NCBI RefSeq assembly: GCF_000970675.1 | Contig: NZ_LAJA01000014.1 | Location: 205,758-269,757, forward strand | Reading direction: 5' to 3' | Length of the DNA: 64,000 nucleotides | DNA from: Domibacillus tundrae | GTDB taxonomy: Bacteria > Bacillota > Bacilli > Bacillales > Domibacillaceae | Shown: piece after piece, positions 19,736 to 27,752 of the stretch | Layout of the letters: each line of letters starts with the position of its first letter | How positions within the stretch are numbered: the first letter of the stretch is position 1 | The notes under the pieces: model-generated | Seen by the model: the letters and a program-made list of their open reading frames with translations, nothing else | What the model was told of the DNA's origin: nothing | Database searches by the model: none | Made by a program: the position numbers and the translations under genes

Positions 19736-20120
19736 AGAAAAGACCGCGGGGGACACCGCGGCCGGGACAGACATGTAACGGATGGGGATCGTTGGTTACA
19801 CGTATGAAGTATGCCCATTACGGCGAAAAATAACCGCACAAAAAAAGCCACGGGGTTCTTCCGTAGCGATCAAGGAGGTATCCGCGTGTAGCATGTGCTG
19901 CATATGCCGAGAATGCAGCATGTTACACGTTACCCGCTTTATAGAAAAATAAAACATACGTAAAAAAGCCGCAGGGGAAAAACCGCGGTTAAGACAGTTG
20001 TGTAACGCTTTGGCTAGCGAAGGACCATTGGTTATATGTAATTATATTGTCCTTTGCTTCGGGAAATAAACCGCATAAAAAAGGCTACGGAGGTTCCGTA
20101 GCAATCAGGGAGATATGTGA
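19736..20120. repeat. Diverged tandem repeat with hairpins (noncoding stretch 19640-20327)
   Basis: Two copies of a roughly 160-base unit (about 19736-19880 and 19957-20115) share, in order: an AAA-GCCGC/ACCGC...ACCGCGG block, CAGNNNTGTAACG, a TTGGTTA block, AATAACCGCA and a hairpin of type GCTACGG...CCGTAGC (19850-19867 and 20087-20104). A long hairpin (19886-19928, arms GTGTAGCATG and ATGTTACAC with GCTGCAT/ATGCAGC inside) lies between them. No convincing gene is seen in 19640-20327. Confidence 0.45.
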
Positions 20121-20327
20121 TTAAAAATAGACATTGACCACTTGCTCAGGTATCCGAAATTAGGAGCGTTGTCTAAATATTGTATGTATCCGCATTAGAA
20201 ACGAGAAAGAGCGCAGCTCCCCGTCTTGGCAGCAACGCTTGCAAAGTAGTACCTATAAGGAGAAGATAAATCAATATATGTACGGCTGGATCGCTATATT
20301 CCTCGGATCCCGGACGCAAAAAAGGCC

Positions 20328-20744
20328 ATGGTAGTTTTAGAAAATCCCTTTGATCAAAAAACTCGTTATACGGGTTTGAAATCAAAGCCATATGATCAAA
20401 TTAAACCAGGAACATACGCGTTAATTACGTTAAAAGATAGTAAAGAGGAATACTCAGTTATAAAAGTTGAAGAAAATAAATCGAACATTGCCAACAAGGT
20501 AATTGGCCAAACGGTGAATCCGGATGTGGTACTATATGAAGTCACTGGCACAGGAACAGGTGAAAATAAAAAGGAAATTTATACAAAAAGAGTAAGTGAT
20601 AAATTTTCTGTACACACAGAAAATCTTACATTGATGAAAAATCAGATGCCTTCTTCTCCAAAAGAAGGCGATAAAATTCTTATAACTTTTGATAAAGGGA
20701 AAGATAAAGTGAAAAATGTTCAAAAGGTATCTACTATTAAATAA
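20328..20744 (+). CDS. Hypothetical protein, probably N-terminally truncated
   Basis: A 138-residue frame, not recognised. From residue 5 it looks like a Thr/Lys-rich beta domain (G-T-Y-A-L-I-T-L-K-D-S-K, then V-I-G-Q-T-V-N-P-D-V) of the kind found in small secreted or lipoproteins, but no signal peptide or ribosome site precedes it. The frame stays open for about 24 codons upstream of the ATG, with no start codon, through sequence of a different base composition that belongs to the repeat zone. This suggests the start of the original gene was lost at a junction near 20325. Confidence 0.4.
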   Translation: MVVLENPFDQKTRYTGLKSKPYDQIKPGTYALITLKDSKEEYSVIKVEENKSNIANKVIGQTVNPDVVLYEVTGTGTGENKKEIYTKRVSDKFSVHTENLTLMKNQMPSSPKEGDKILITFDKGKDKVKNVQKVSTIK

Positions 20745-21027
20745 CCTTCTTTCTAAAAGTTATATATATTTGAGAAAAAATTGACCATCAATTAATCAAA
20801 CGATTGACTAATTGGAAGGAATTTAGAATTTGCCTCACACCCTACACTTGGATTTTTATTTTTGCCTTTGTATAAATAGAATTTGACTGCAATATTGAGA
20901 GAGGTATAGTCAAACTTAAAGGTCCTATTCGTTATAAAATATGAAATTATGCTCATTAACGAGATTGTATGCGCTATGCTACAATTATTTTATACAAATA
21001 TTCACATCTCATTTACACATCACTTTA

Positions 21028-21041
21028 TGAAAGCGCTAACA
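21028..21041. promoter_or_regulatory. Perfect cre site (CcpA)
   Basis: TGAAAGCGCTAACA matches every position of TGWAANCGNTNWCA. It lies 170 bases before the secreted hydrolase gene at 21211, in a 466-base AT-rich gap (20745-21210) that holds no gene I can see. Carbon catabolite control of that gene is inferred. Confidence 0.65.
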
Positions 21042-21210
21042 AAATTTATGAAAGATCAAGTCGCAGCGCTTTTTAGAAAGAATTTTTTTGGAAAGAGGTG
21101 GTTTTGTCGAAATAATCATTGAACTCAAGAATTGTTAATGATTTTTAAAAAAACTATTTAATTGAGCACCCGATCGATCTTAAAACCATAACTATTTAAG
21201 GAGTGAAAGC

Positions 21211-22854
21211 ATGAGAAAAACTTTGTTTTTTCCTAAAATAAGAACACGGGTTATGATTAGTTGTTTAATACTAGTAGCAATGTTAGTTTCGTTGGGATGG
21301 GTAAAGGTCGATGCGCAGGACCAAAAAGCGGTGATATCTTCTGAAAAGGTAACAATACCTACTCCAAAGGTAACGGGTCCTATTCCGATTACGAAGACTT
21401 CCCGTCCATTTACGGTGGGAGGGACAAATCTAACAGACTATGGCTACCGTCTTGATGAATATTTGATTAGCGGTAAGGCGAATGTTTACGATTGGGGGGC
21501 CGACGGACAGGCTATTACCCCTCAAATCCGAACTCCACAGGCGCCATATACAACCCGGATTGTCGTTAGACGACCCCATAAACCAAGCAAGTTTAGTGGG
21601 AATGTCTGGGTTGAGCTTAATAACCCTTCACGGGGATGGGATGTTGAGGTACAGTGGCCAACTGTCCAAGATAAAGTGCTCCGTGACGGCGACATTTGGA
21701 TTTCAGTGACTGTCAAACCAAATGTGATCGCAGCACTAAAGCGTATCGATTCAAAGCGTTATGCCCCGTTATCAATGGCCAACCCGTTGCCTTCCGACAA
21801 ACAAGCCTGTGGGAAGTTGCCCAATGAAGAAGGCTATGATGAAAATCTTTCGAAGCTGTATGAAAATGGACTTGTTTGGGACATGCTGAGTCAGACGGGT
21901 GCCCTGGTACGCAGCAAGGACAAGAATAATCCACTGCACAATTATAACGTTAAGTACGTATTCGCAACCGGCGAGTCCCAAACAGGCTTCTTCCTTAACA
22001 CGTACGCAGCAAATTTTGCGGAAAACGCGAGGCTGAAAAACGGTCATCCAGTGTATGATGGCTTCATCTCGGCATCGGGATCAGGCAGAACCACGCCAAT
22101 CAATCAGTGCGTTCCCGCCACCGGTGTTAAAGATGTAAGAACCCAGCTGCCAAAGAAACATGTACCATTTATGCAGATTGACGCACAAGGAGACATCTTC
22201 CAACTAGGAAGCTATCTATGGAGAAAACCTGATAGTGACGTTCCAGGGGCGGGTTTCCGAATGTACGAAATTACAGGGGCTCCGCACGGTCCAGTCAACA
22301 CCGTTAATTACCAACCACCAGCTGAGGATATCGTTAAGGCAGGTAATCTGCCGACCCAAGTGCCTTATGCATATGGGGGAGTCGAGCCAAAGGCAAACCA
22401 ATTGCCGCGCCATTATATAGAAACGGCCATGTATGCCAACATGGAGCGCTGGGTTATCAAAGGCATTAAACCGCCACATGCCAAGCCATTGCTCGTGCAA
22501 GAGGGCAATGGAATACAGACGAGCCTTTTTGGCGAAACCATTTACGCATCATTTGTGAAGGATAAACATGGAAATGTACTGGGCGGTGTACGCAGCCCAT
22601 ATGTCGATGTTCCGACGGCCACATACAACGAGTATGCTACATTAAAACCAGGCTATCCTTATGCATGGTCGTTCGGCCATCAGGTCGACTTCACGAGTGA
22701 AACACTCCAGAAGCTTTACGGGGCAGTGGGTCCCCATCAGACTTACGTGAGGCAGGTCGAAGCTTCAGTGAAGCAATTGACAAAAGAGCGGTGGCTTGAA
22801 CCTGAAGAGGGTCAAAAAATTATACAGCAGGCAAAATTCACTCCAATCCCTTAA
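21211..22854 (+). CDS. Secreted alpha/beta-hydrolase domain protein
   Basis: A 547-residue protein with a signal peptide (basic start, hydrophobic core about residues 15-32, likely cleavage after V-D-A near 35). The mature part resembles the large alpha/beta-hydrolase-domain family, with N-V-W-V-E-L-N-N-P early and a nucleophile-elbow candidate A-T-G-E-S-Q-T-G; G-A-P-H-G-P-V later may supply the catalytic His. An esterase-type reaction is likely; the substrate is unknown. AAGGAGTG ribosome site. A perfect cre site upstream and a terminator downstream make it a single, glucose-repressed unit. Confidence 0.72.
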   Translation: MRKTLFFPKIRTRVMISCLILVAMLVSLGWVKVDAQDQKAVISSEKVTIPTPKVTGPIPITKTSRPFTVGGTNLTDYGYRLDEYLISGKANVYDWGADGQAITPQIRTPQAPYTTRIVVRRPHKPSKFSGNVWVELNNPSRGWDVEVQWPTVQDKVLRDGDIWISVTVKPNVIAALKRIDSKRYAPLSMANPLPSDKQACGKLPNEEGYDENLSKLYENGLVWDMLSQTGALVRSKDKNNPLHNYNVKYVFATGESQTGFFLNTYAANFAENARLKNGHPVYDGFISASGSGRTTPINQCVPATGVKDVRTQLPKKHVPFMQIDAQGDIFQLGSYLWRKPDSDVPGAGFRMYEITGAPHGPVNTVNYQPPAEDIVKAGNLPTQVPYAYGGVEPKANQLPRHYIETAMYANMERWVIKGIKPPHAKPLLVQEGNGIQTSLFGETIYASFVKDKHGNVLGGVRSPYVDVPTATYNEYATLKPGYPYAWSFGHQVDFTSETLQKLYGAVGPHQTYVRQVEASVKQLTKERWLEPEEGQKIIQQAKFTPIP

Positions 22855-22943
22855 TAATATTGCTTCATGTAAATAACTCATGAGTATTACGAGTGTTTCT
22901 ATATACATTTCGAACATAGGGGATGTGTAGCACAAAATCTGAG

Positions 22944-22984
22944 AGAAGCAGGAATCTTAGTAAGGGTTCGCTGCTTCTTTCTTT
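22944..22984 (+). terminator. Terminator after the secreted hydrolase
   Basis: AGAAGCAG (22944-22951) pairs with CTGCTTCT (22971-22978), 19-base loop, then a T/C-rich tail. Confidence 0.6.
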
Positions 22985-23350
22985 CACTTATAAAAAAACA
23001 GGTGATTTAATAGAGTGAATCGATTTCATAATGCACACTTTTAAAAAATCATAGAGGAGCAGAATAATGGATGATCTTTTAAAAAAGTGAATGAAATTGC
23101 TGATTATGCTACAGATGCTTGAAGATAAGTGAGTCGATCAATGGCTAGCTTAGAAGCATTGTATGCTATTTGAACCAAATCAACATGTAATTTGGCTTTC
23201 TTTCCAGTACAATGGTAGATCTGATTCAATAGAAAATACCCTTTTCTTATCAGCTTATTGAGATTAACAGATTTTCCAAGGGAAAAGTTTTTATTTCTGA
23301 TCCCTATGAGGCTATGATAATTAAGGAACTTATATTATTCTGATGAGATT

Positions 23351-23617
23351 ATAAAAACTTTTAACTAATAAGTGACCCGGTTGTATGAGAAGGAACTGTG
23401 CGAGCTAGTTGGCGTTTATGGAACATAAAAGATCCGCACAGCCAACTATAGTAGGAAATATATGAAACAAAAAAGCCATCTCACTTAAATATAGGGTGGC
23501 TTCAAGTAGTTAAAGAGATTGCCAGGGATCAAACGTTATTTCAATGAAACTATAAAAACTTTTAACTAAAAGGTGACCCGGTTAAACGGGAAGAAACTAC
23601 GCGAGCCGGTATCGTTT
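23351..23617. repeat. Pair of about 66-bp direct repeats in a gene-poor stretch
   Basis: Copies at 23351-23416 and 23552-23617 begin with the identical 18 bases ATAAAAACTTTTAACTAA, then GTGACCCGGTT, GAANGAACT and GCGAGC, 201 bases apart. The surrounding 22985-23639 shows only short broken frames (for example a fragment ending K-E-L near 23330) and nothing I can name. Confidence 0.5.
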
Positions 23618-23639
23618 GTATGCACTATATAAGTACAAC

Positions 23640-23999
23640 TTAATCTTTCAACATAGCTAACGAACCAATTCGCTGGAGGACGTTCTCCGGGCAAGTGTCC
23701 AACTATTCCATGAACGAACGGACGGATGCACGGATATCTTTCTGGGTGGCATGGAACCGGTTGACGATGACGCTTCCTTTCAGCCAGCCCCACATACGCT
23801 CAACGGCGTTAAGCTGCGGAGAATATGGAGGCAGAAAAAGCAGCGTGAGGCAGTGTTTGTTCTCCTCTAAAAAGGGTTTTAAGAGCCTGGCATGATGAAT
23901 CCGGGCATTGCCTGGGATCATGACGATATGCCGGTCTTTATGCATCCCTAGAATATAACGGAGAAACGCCAGAAACCTCGATACACTGGCTCTAATGAG
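23640..23999 (-). pseudogene. IS630-family transposase, C-terminal remnant
   Basis: About 115 codons of the DDE catalytic domain survive: R-H-I-V-M-I-P-G-N-A-R-I-H-H-A, where the Asp usually found before N-A is Gly, and the family hallmark P-P-Y-S-P-Q-L-N-A-V-E-R-M-W with the last acidic residue. The N-terminal helix-turn-helix and first Asp are absent. An in-frame TAG after S-F-M-E interrupts the tail, which otherwise continues to a stop at 23640. The loss of the central Asp, the truncation and the stop make it inactive. Confidence 0.75.
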
Positions 24000-24045
24000 A
24001 TCTTTATTTAAAAAAAGATAAGCTAGAACAACCTTTATGTCATGT

Positions 24046-24343
24046 CGTTTCTTGCTTAATAGGGATCTGGTCGAGAATACACCGACAGGGCGGCTCAGCT
24101 TTACGATTATGAGCGGTTTTGTTGAGTTTGAACGGAATTATGATCTTAGAGCGTACATAGGGAGGCAAGGCAATCGCCAAGCAACGTCCAGACTTTCGTG
24201 AGGGTAGATCGAATAAGTTTAATAAAGCGCAGATTGAACACGTCCTGTAGCTGCTTGAGACGCATTCATACAAGCAAGTTGAAGGAAAAACGGGTATCTT
24301 GAAAAGTACATTGATTAGAGCTAAACAGAAGAAGGGAATCTGA
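24046..24343 (+). pseudogene. Serine recombinase (resolvase/invertase), C-terminal remnant
   Basis: Frame one gives L-V-E-N-T-P-T-G-R-L-S-F-T-I-M-S-G-F-V-E-F-E-R, the typical end of a resolvase catalytic domain. The next frame gives A-I-A-K-Q-R-P-D-F-R-E-G-R and a DNA-binding tail (K-F-N-K-A-Q-I, H-S-Y-K-Q-V-E, S-T-L-I-R-A-K). A frameshift near 24135 and two in-frame stops separate these pieces, and the catalytic Ser region is gone. A dead copy, directly beside the IS630 remnant. Confidence 0.7.
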
Positions 24344-24472
24344 CACGTCGAAATGACGTGTTTTTTTCTGGTTTATTTCTTAATACTTACTAAAAATCAA
24401 AAAAATCTGTTTATGGTACAAAAGTTATGGTGTTATTGTATCGTTAGAATAAAAATACATAGGAGGGAAATC

Positions 24473-24982
24473 ATGAGAAAGATTTTTGGGTTCATTTTAG
24501 CCTTAGTTTTAATGATCACATTGATACCATCGCAAGGGATTGAAGCAGCCACTGTAAACAAACATTACAAGGTGAGTGTCGACACAAAATTAAATGTACG
24601 TCAAAAGCCAAGTCCAAAGGCAAAAGTGGTAGGTTCTCTTAAGAATGGAACAGTTGTATTTGTTTATAATACAGAGCCAGGGGGCTGGTCGAAGATTAAA
24701 TATAATGGAAAAGCTGGGTACGTTGCTTCAAGCTATTTGAAAGATCCATCAAGCGGTAAAATCAGCAGAGAACAAGCTAAAAAAATTGTACTTAAAACTA
24801 GAGATGCAAGTATTACTGGGGTAAGAAGTGATCCGGAATATGACCGGTTAGTAAATGGAGTAAATTATTATTTTATTGAGACATATGCTTTAACTGAAGG
24901 TTTTGCTGCCTCGACTTGTTATGTAAGCTCTAAAGATGGAAAAATATATTCTTGGAGCGATTCGGACGAACTGGAACAGTAA
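24473..24982 (+). CDS. Secreted SH3b-domain protein
   Basis: A 169-residue protein with a signal peptide (R-K then a hydrophobic core to about residue 20; likely cleavage after I-E-A-A near 25) and a bacterial SH3 domain at about 28-80 (T-K-L-N-V-R-Q-K-P-S-P, V-V-G-S-L-K-N-G, W-S-K-I-K-Y-N-G-K-A-G-Y-V). SH3b domains bind cell-wall peptides. The remaining 85 residues are not recognised. AGGAGGGA precedes this ATG; a longer in-frame start 40 codons upstream overlaps the resolvase remnant and lacks a ribosome site. Confidence 0.8.
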   Translation: MRKIFGFILALVLMITLIPSQGIEAATVNKHYKVSVDTKLNVRQKPSPKAKVVGSLKNGTVVFVYNTEPGGWSKIKYNGKAGYVASSYLKDPSSGKISREQAKKIVLKTRDASITGVRSDPEYDRLVNGVNYYFIETYALTEGFAASTCYVSSKDGKIYSWSDSDELEQ

Positions 24983-25007
24983 TTTTATAATTAAAACAAG
25001 CTTCTTG

Positions 25008-25034
25008 ACACGTCAATCTATGGCGTGTTTTTTT
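25008..25034 (+). terminator. Terminator after the SH3b gene
   Basis: ACACGTC (25008-25014) with GGCGTGT (25022-25028), one G-U, 7-base loop, then seven T. Confidence 0.75.
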
Positions 25035-25245
25035 GCGCTCATTTTCCATTGTGACAACCTTGAATAAGGAGGTTTTTACGAGGGGAAAGGAAGGATACTC
25101 ATACACCGATCTTGAGCCTTCCGAGCAATGCTATAACATAGCAGGAGAAAACAAGCGCATACAATGAAAGATGAATTTTGTTCAATCAGATATTAGGACT
25201 TTGTCGAGCAAAGCGATCAAGTTGCTTGAACTATTTTAAACAGGT

Positions 25246-25449
25246 GTGAATATAAGCGAAGTTGTCAATCAAGCAGGACATGCAAGCCTCAGAAACTTTA
25301 GGACGAAAACGATGGAACAGATACTACGGGAGTGGAGGAAGAAAGAACAAGCTGCTAAACAGCCGGAGAAGCTTACTGAACAGGATTTACGCGACTTGAT
25401 GAATACAGGCAAAACATTACACTATGGCAAAGGTGGCGCCTGTAAATAA
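25246..25449 (+). CDS. Hypothetical phage-like fragment
   Basis: A GTG-initiated 67-codon frame rich in charged residues (R-E-W-R-K-K-E-Q-A-A-K-Q-P-E-K-L-T-E-Q-D-L). Not recognised. It looks like the C-terminal piece of a longer phage-type regulatory protein; the frame before it is broken by stops, and further short pieces follow to 25735 (for example K-V-A-M-E-A-K-P-E-L-L and L-I-E-S-A-V-P-N-N-V-I) in other frames. The whole 25035-26100 stretch appears to be decayed. Confidence 0.3.
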   Translation: MNISEVVNQAGHASLRNFRTKTMEQILREWRKKEQAAKQPEKLTEQDLRDLMNTGKTLHYGKGGACK

Positions 25450-25795
25450 AGGAGGACTGTACACGCGGGTGCTGAAGAAAATGAAGGTAGCCATGGAAGC
25501 CAAACCGGAATTGTTAAAGCAAGACCTCCAGGATAAGACGCTCATTAACAGCATGATCAGCGAAATGGAGTTTGCGATTCAGTGAATGGTTTCCGGCCGG
25601 AATTGATTCAAGACGCGGAGTAAATCGGGCAGGGGCTTATACATTGGATCCAAAACTGATTGAATCCGCTGTACCAAATAACGTGATTGCAGAAGGAAGA
25701 AAAACTACAGCTGATGAATTGCTCGGGATCACAAAATCATCCGTCTAGATGTACCTTGAACGGGTGGATAGGAAAATTGAAGATCATAAAAATGG

Positions 25796-25832
25796 CAGCC
25801 TTTTTCTTGTTTTATGAGAAAGGCTGTTTTTC
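25796..25832 (+). terminator. Terminator-like hairpin, copy 1
   Basis: CAGCCTTT (25796-25803) / AAAGGCTG (25819-25826) then a T run. A second copy with matching flanks is at 27105-27139. Confidence 0.6.
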
Positions 25833-26132
25833 CTTTAGAAGGGATGGAATTTTTTGTTTTCTCTCGAGAGAATTGATTGAAATTGCGTTACCCCGCAAAA
25901 AAAAATGCGCTATACCGCAATTTTTTTTCGGTGACTCAAAAACATTAGCATATTATGATGAAACAGGGCTTTTCGACATGATTCGATAGGATCAAATTTA
26001 TAAAATTATTATTGATAAAGGTAAGGGCGCTAAGCCATGAATCTAATATTTTTATGGGTTATGAAAGCTCGGATGTCAAATAGGGCTTTAAACCCGTATT
26101 GGGAACAAGGCCCGTTTAAGGCAGGGTGAAAT

Positions 26133-26456
26133 ATGCGGAGTGATATAGGTGAGTTAAAAGTGAACGTTGAACAGTTTTTTTTGTTGCTACAAAATTATCC
26201 GGATGACTCTGAGTCGGCTTTAGTATTTGTGAGATTTTTGCGAGCTTTTTTAAGGATAGAAGCTGGAAAAGAACCGTTTCCTGCTGTTGAAGTTATGGCA
26301 TTGATAAAAGAACACAAGCCGAATATTTTTTATGCGATGAGGAAACTTTCAGAAAAAGACAACATGTTAGCGATTCTGACAGGTTTATCAATGGATCCAC
26401 AAGAAGCAGAAAGAAGACTCCAATCTATTTATGAAGGTAAAGGGATGGGACGCTAA
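26133..26456 (+). CDS. Hypothetical helical protein
   Basis: A 107-residue protein, not recognised. All-helical, charged, no signal or membrane segment. ATG with GGCAGGGTG 6 bases upstream. Its end is 2 bases from the start of the Myb-like gene, so the two are probably cotranscribed. It may be a phage- or element-derived gene, judged only by its neighbours. Confidence 0.5.
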   Translation: MRSDIGELKVNVEQFFLLLQNYPDDSESALVFVRFLRAFLRIEAGKEPFPAVEVMALIKEHKPNIFYAMRKLSEKDNMLAILTGLSMDPQEAERRLQSIYEGKGMGR

Positions 26457-26458
26457 AG

Positions 26459-27034
26459 ATGGGACGAAAATGGACAAGCGAAGACATTTCCTTTCTGCAG
26501 AAACGCGTGGGTAGCTGCTCCTTATCAGCCATCGCCAAGCAACTGAATCGAAGCGAAAATGCTGTTTCGTTGAAATTAAAAAGAATGGGTCTTGGTAATA
26601 CAAAAAATGCTACGGGCCTCTTGACGGGCAATGAGTTGGCAGAAGCCTTACACGTGGACAGAAAAACCGTACATAATTGGATTCAGTTTCATGGACTTGA
26701 AGCAACATCGCGTATCACGTGTTATGAGCGGAAATTTTGCTTAATTGACGTGAATTCTTTTTGGCAATGGGCTGAACAGAACCAAAAGAAGATCGATTTC
26801 AGTATCATCGAAAAACATACACTGCCTCCTGAACCAGAGTGGGTAGATGATGCCCGTAAGACGAATACAGAAAAGACAATAAAGATATATAAACGCTGGA
26901 CAACAAAAGAAATTGAACTCCTAATAAGGTGGAAAGAAGAAGGGATAAGTCTTAATGAGATTGCTGAAAAGCTGAGTAGAAGCAGAATCAGTGTTGAGCG
27001 TCGTTATGCACGATGTAAAATAATTCTTGAATGA
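26459..27034 (+). CDS. DNA-binding protein with two Myb/SANT-like helix-turn-helix domains
   Basis: The 191-residue protein opens with R-K-W-T-S-E-D-I-S-F-L and I-A-K-Q-L-N-R-S-E-N-A-V, a Myb/SANT-like unit (about residues 2-40). A middle part (T-G-N-E-L-A-E-A-L-H-V-D-R-K-T-V-H-N-W, about 55-75) looks like an excisionase/MerR-type helix-turn-helix. A second Myb-like unit follows at about 140-185 (R-W-T-T-K-E-I-E-L-L, I-A-E-K-L-S-R-S-R-I-S-V). Such proteins occur as regulators in Firmicute phages. The target is unknown. Terminator copy 2 lies 70 bases downstream. Confidence 0.65.
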   Translation: MGRKWTSEDISFLQKRVGSCSLSAIAKQLNRSENAVSLKLKRMGLGNTKNATGLLTGNELAEALHVDRKTVHNWIQFHGLEATSRITCYERKFCLIDVNSFWQWAEQNQKKIDFSIIEKHTLPPEPEWVDDARKTNTEKTIKIYKRWTTKEIELLIRWKEEGISLNEIAEKLSRSRISVERRYARCKIILE

Positions 27035-27104
27035 AGTACAGTAATCAATCAATTAATAGCCATAGAATTTAGAATGTGTGAAAAGAAAATTGAAGAGGAA
27101 AATG

Positions 27105-27139
27105 CAGCCTTTTTCGTGTTTTGTGAAGAAGGCTGTTTT
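27105..27139 (+). terminator. Terminator-like hairpin, copy 2
   Basis: CAGCCTT (27105-27111) / AAGGCTG (27129-27135) then four T; flanks match the copy at 25796. Confidence 0.6.
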
Positions 27140-27426
27140 CCTCATAAAACAATTTTGCTAAATGGAAGTAATGTAAGAATCCTCTTTAAATGTTTAAAAA
27201 GCTTGAAATTATAGAATATTGCCGAAAAATGTTGATAATTTTTCGAATATTATTATTAATCAAGTTTGTTGTTTTTTAACTGTTCTATAGTCAATTTGTA
27301 ACGATTGTAATTTATCTAGGTGGTGATATAAATGAATGATTTGTTTGTTTTATTTTACGTGAAAACAAATATATATGGAATGGGGATACAAAACGTTGTC
27401 TCTATTGAAAAGGTAACATCTCTGAA

Positions 27427-27705
27427 ATGGTGAATGATGCATCAGGAAAAGTCAATGAGATTGCGGCCGCTAGTGAACAGCAGTCTGCACAATCAGATGA
27501 AGTCATGCGGGCGATTGAAAGCATAGCATCTGCGAGTGAACAGCGATCCGCTCAAACGGGGGAAGTCATGACTGCAATTAAAAGCATTGCAGGGGCAAGC
27601 GAAGAAGCAGCAGTTGCAAGTGAAGAAACTGCGGCCACTTCTCAATCCCTTGCGTACCTCGCAGAAGAGCTGAATCATTCTGTTTCGATCTTTAAAGTTA
27701 AATAA
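27427..27705 (+). pseudogene. Methyl-accepting chemotaxis protein, C-terminal remnant
   Basis: The 92 codons encode only the distal part of an MCP signalling helix: I-A-A-A-S-E-Q-Q-S-A-Q-S repeated as heptads (E-Q-Q/R-S-A-Q) and a C-terminal S-V-S-I-F-K-V tail. The sensor, HAMP and hairpin tip are absent and the frame is closed upstream by a TGA six codons before the ATG. No plausible ribosome site. A truncated copy. Confidence 0.7.
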
Positions 27706-27752
27706 CTCCGCCACGCCAATAAATATTAATACTGTTTCAAAAGGGGATCACA

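Noticed and set aside
19590..19778. 62-codon plus-strand frame after the chimeric recombinase
   Set aside because: Overlaps the recombinase 3' end out of frame and enters the repeat zone; no start signal.
20173..20391. 72-codon minus-strand frame with a hydrophobic segment
   Set aside because: No ribosome site, overlaps the start of the plus-strand frame at 20328 and the junction of repeat-zone DNA; could be a remnant but cannot be supported as a gene.
24040..24273. 77-codon minus-strand frame
   Set aside because: The opposite strand encodes recognisable serine recombinase pieces, so this is a shadow.
25687..25989. 100-codon plus-strand frame rich in Phe and Lys
   Set aside because: It spans the terminator hairpin at 25796 and low-complexity A/T runs, with no ribosome site and no coding character.
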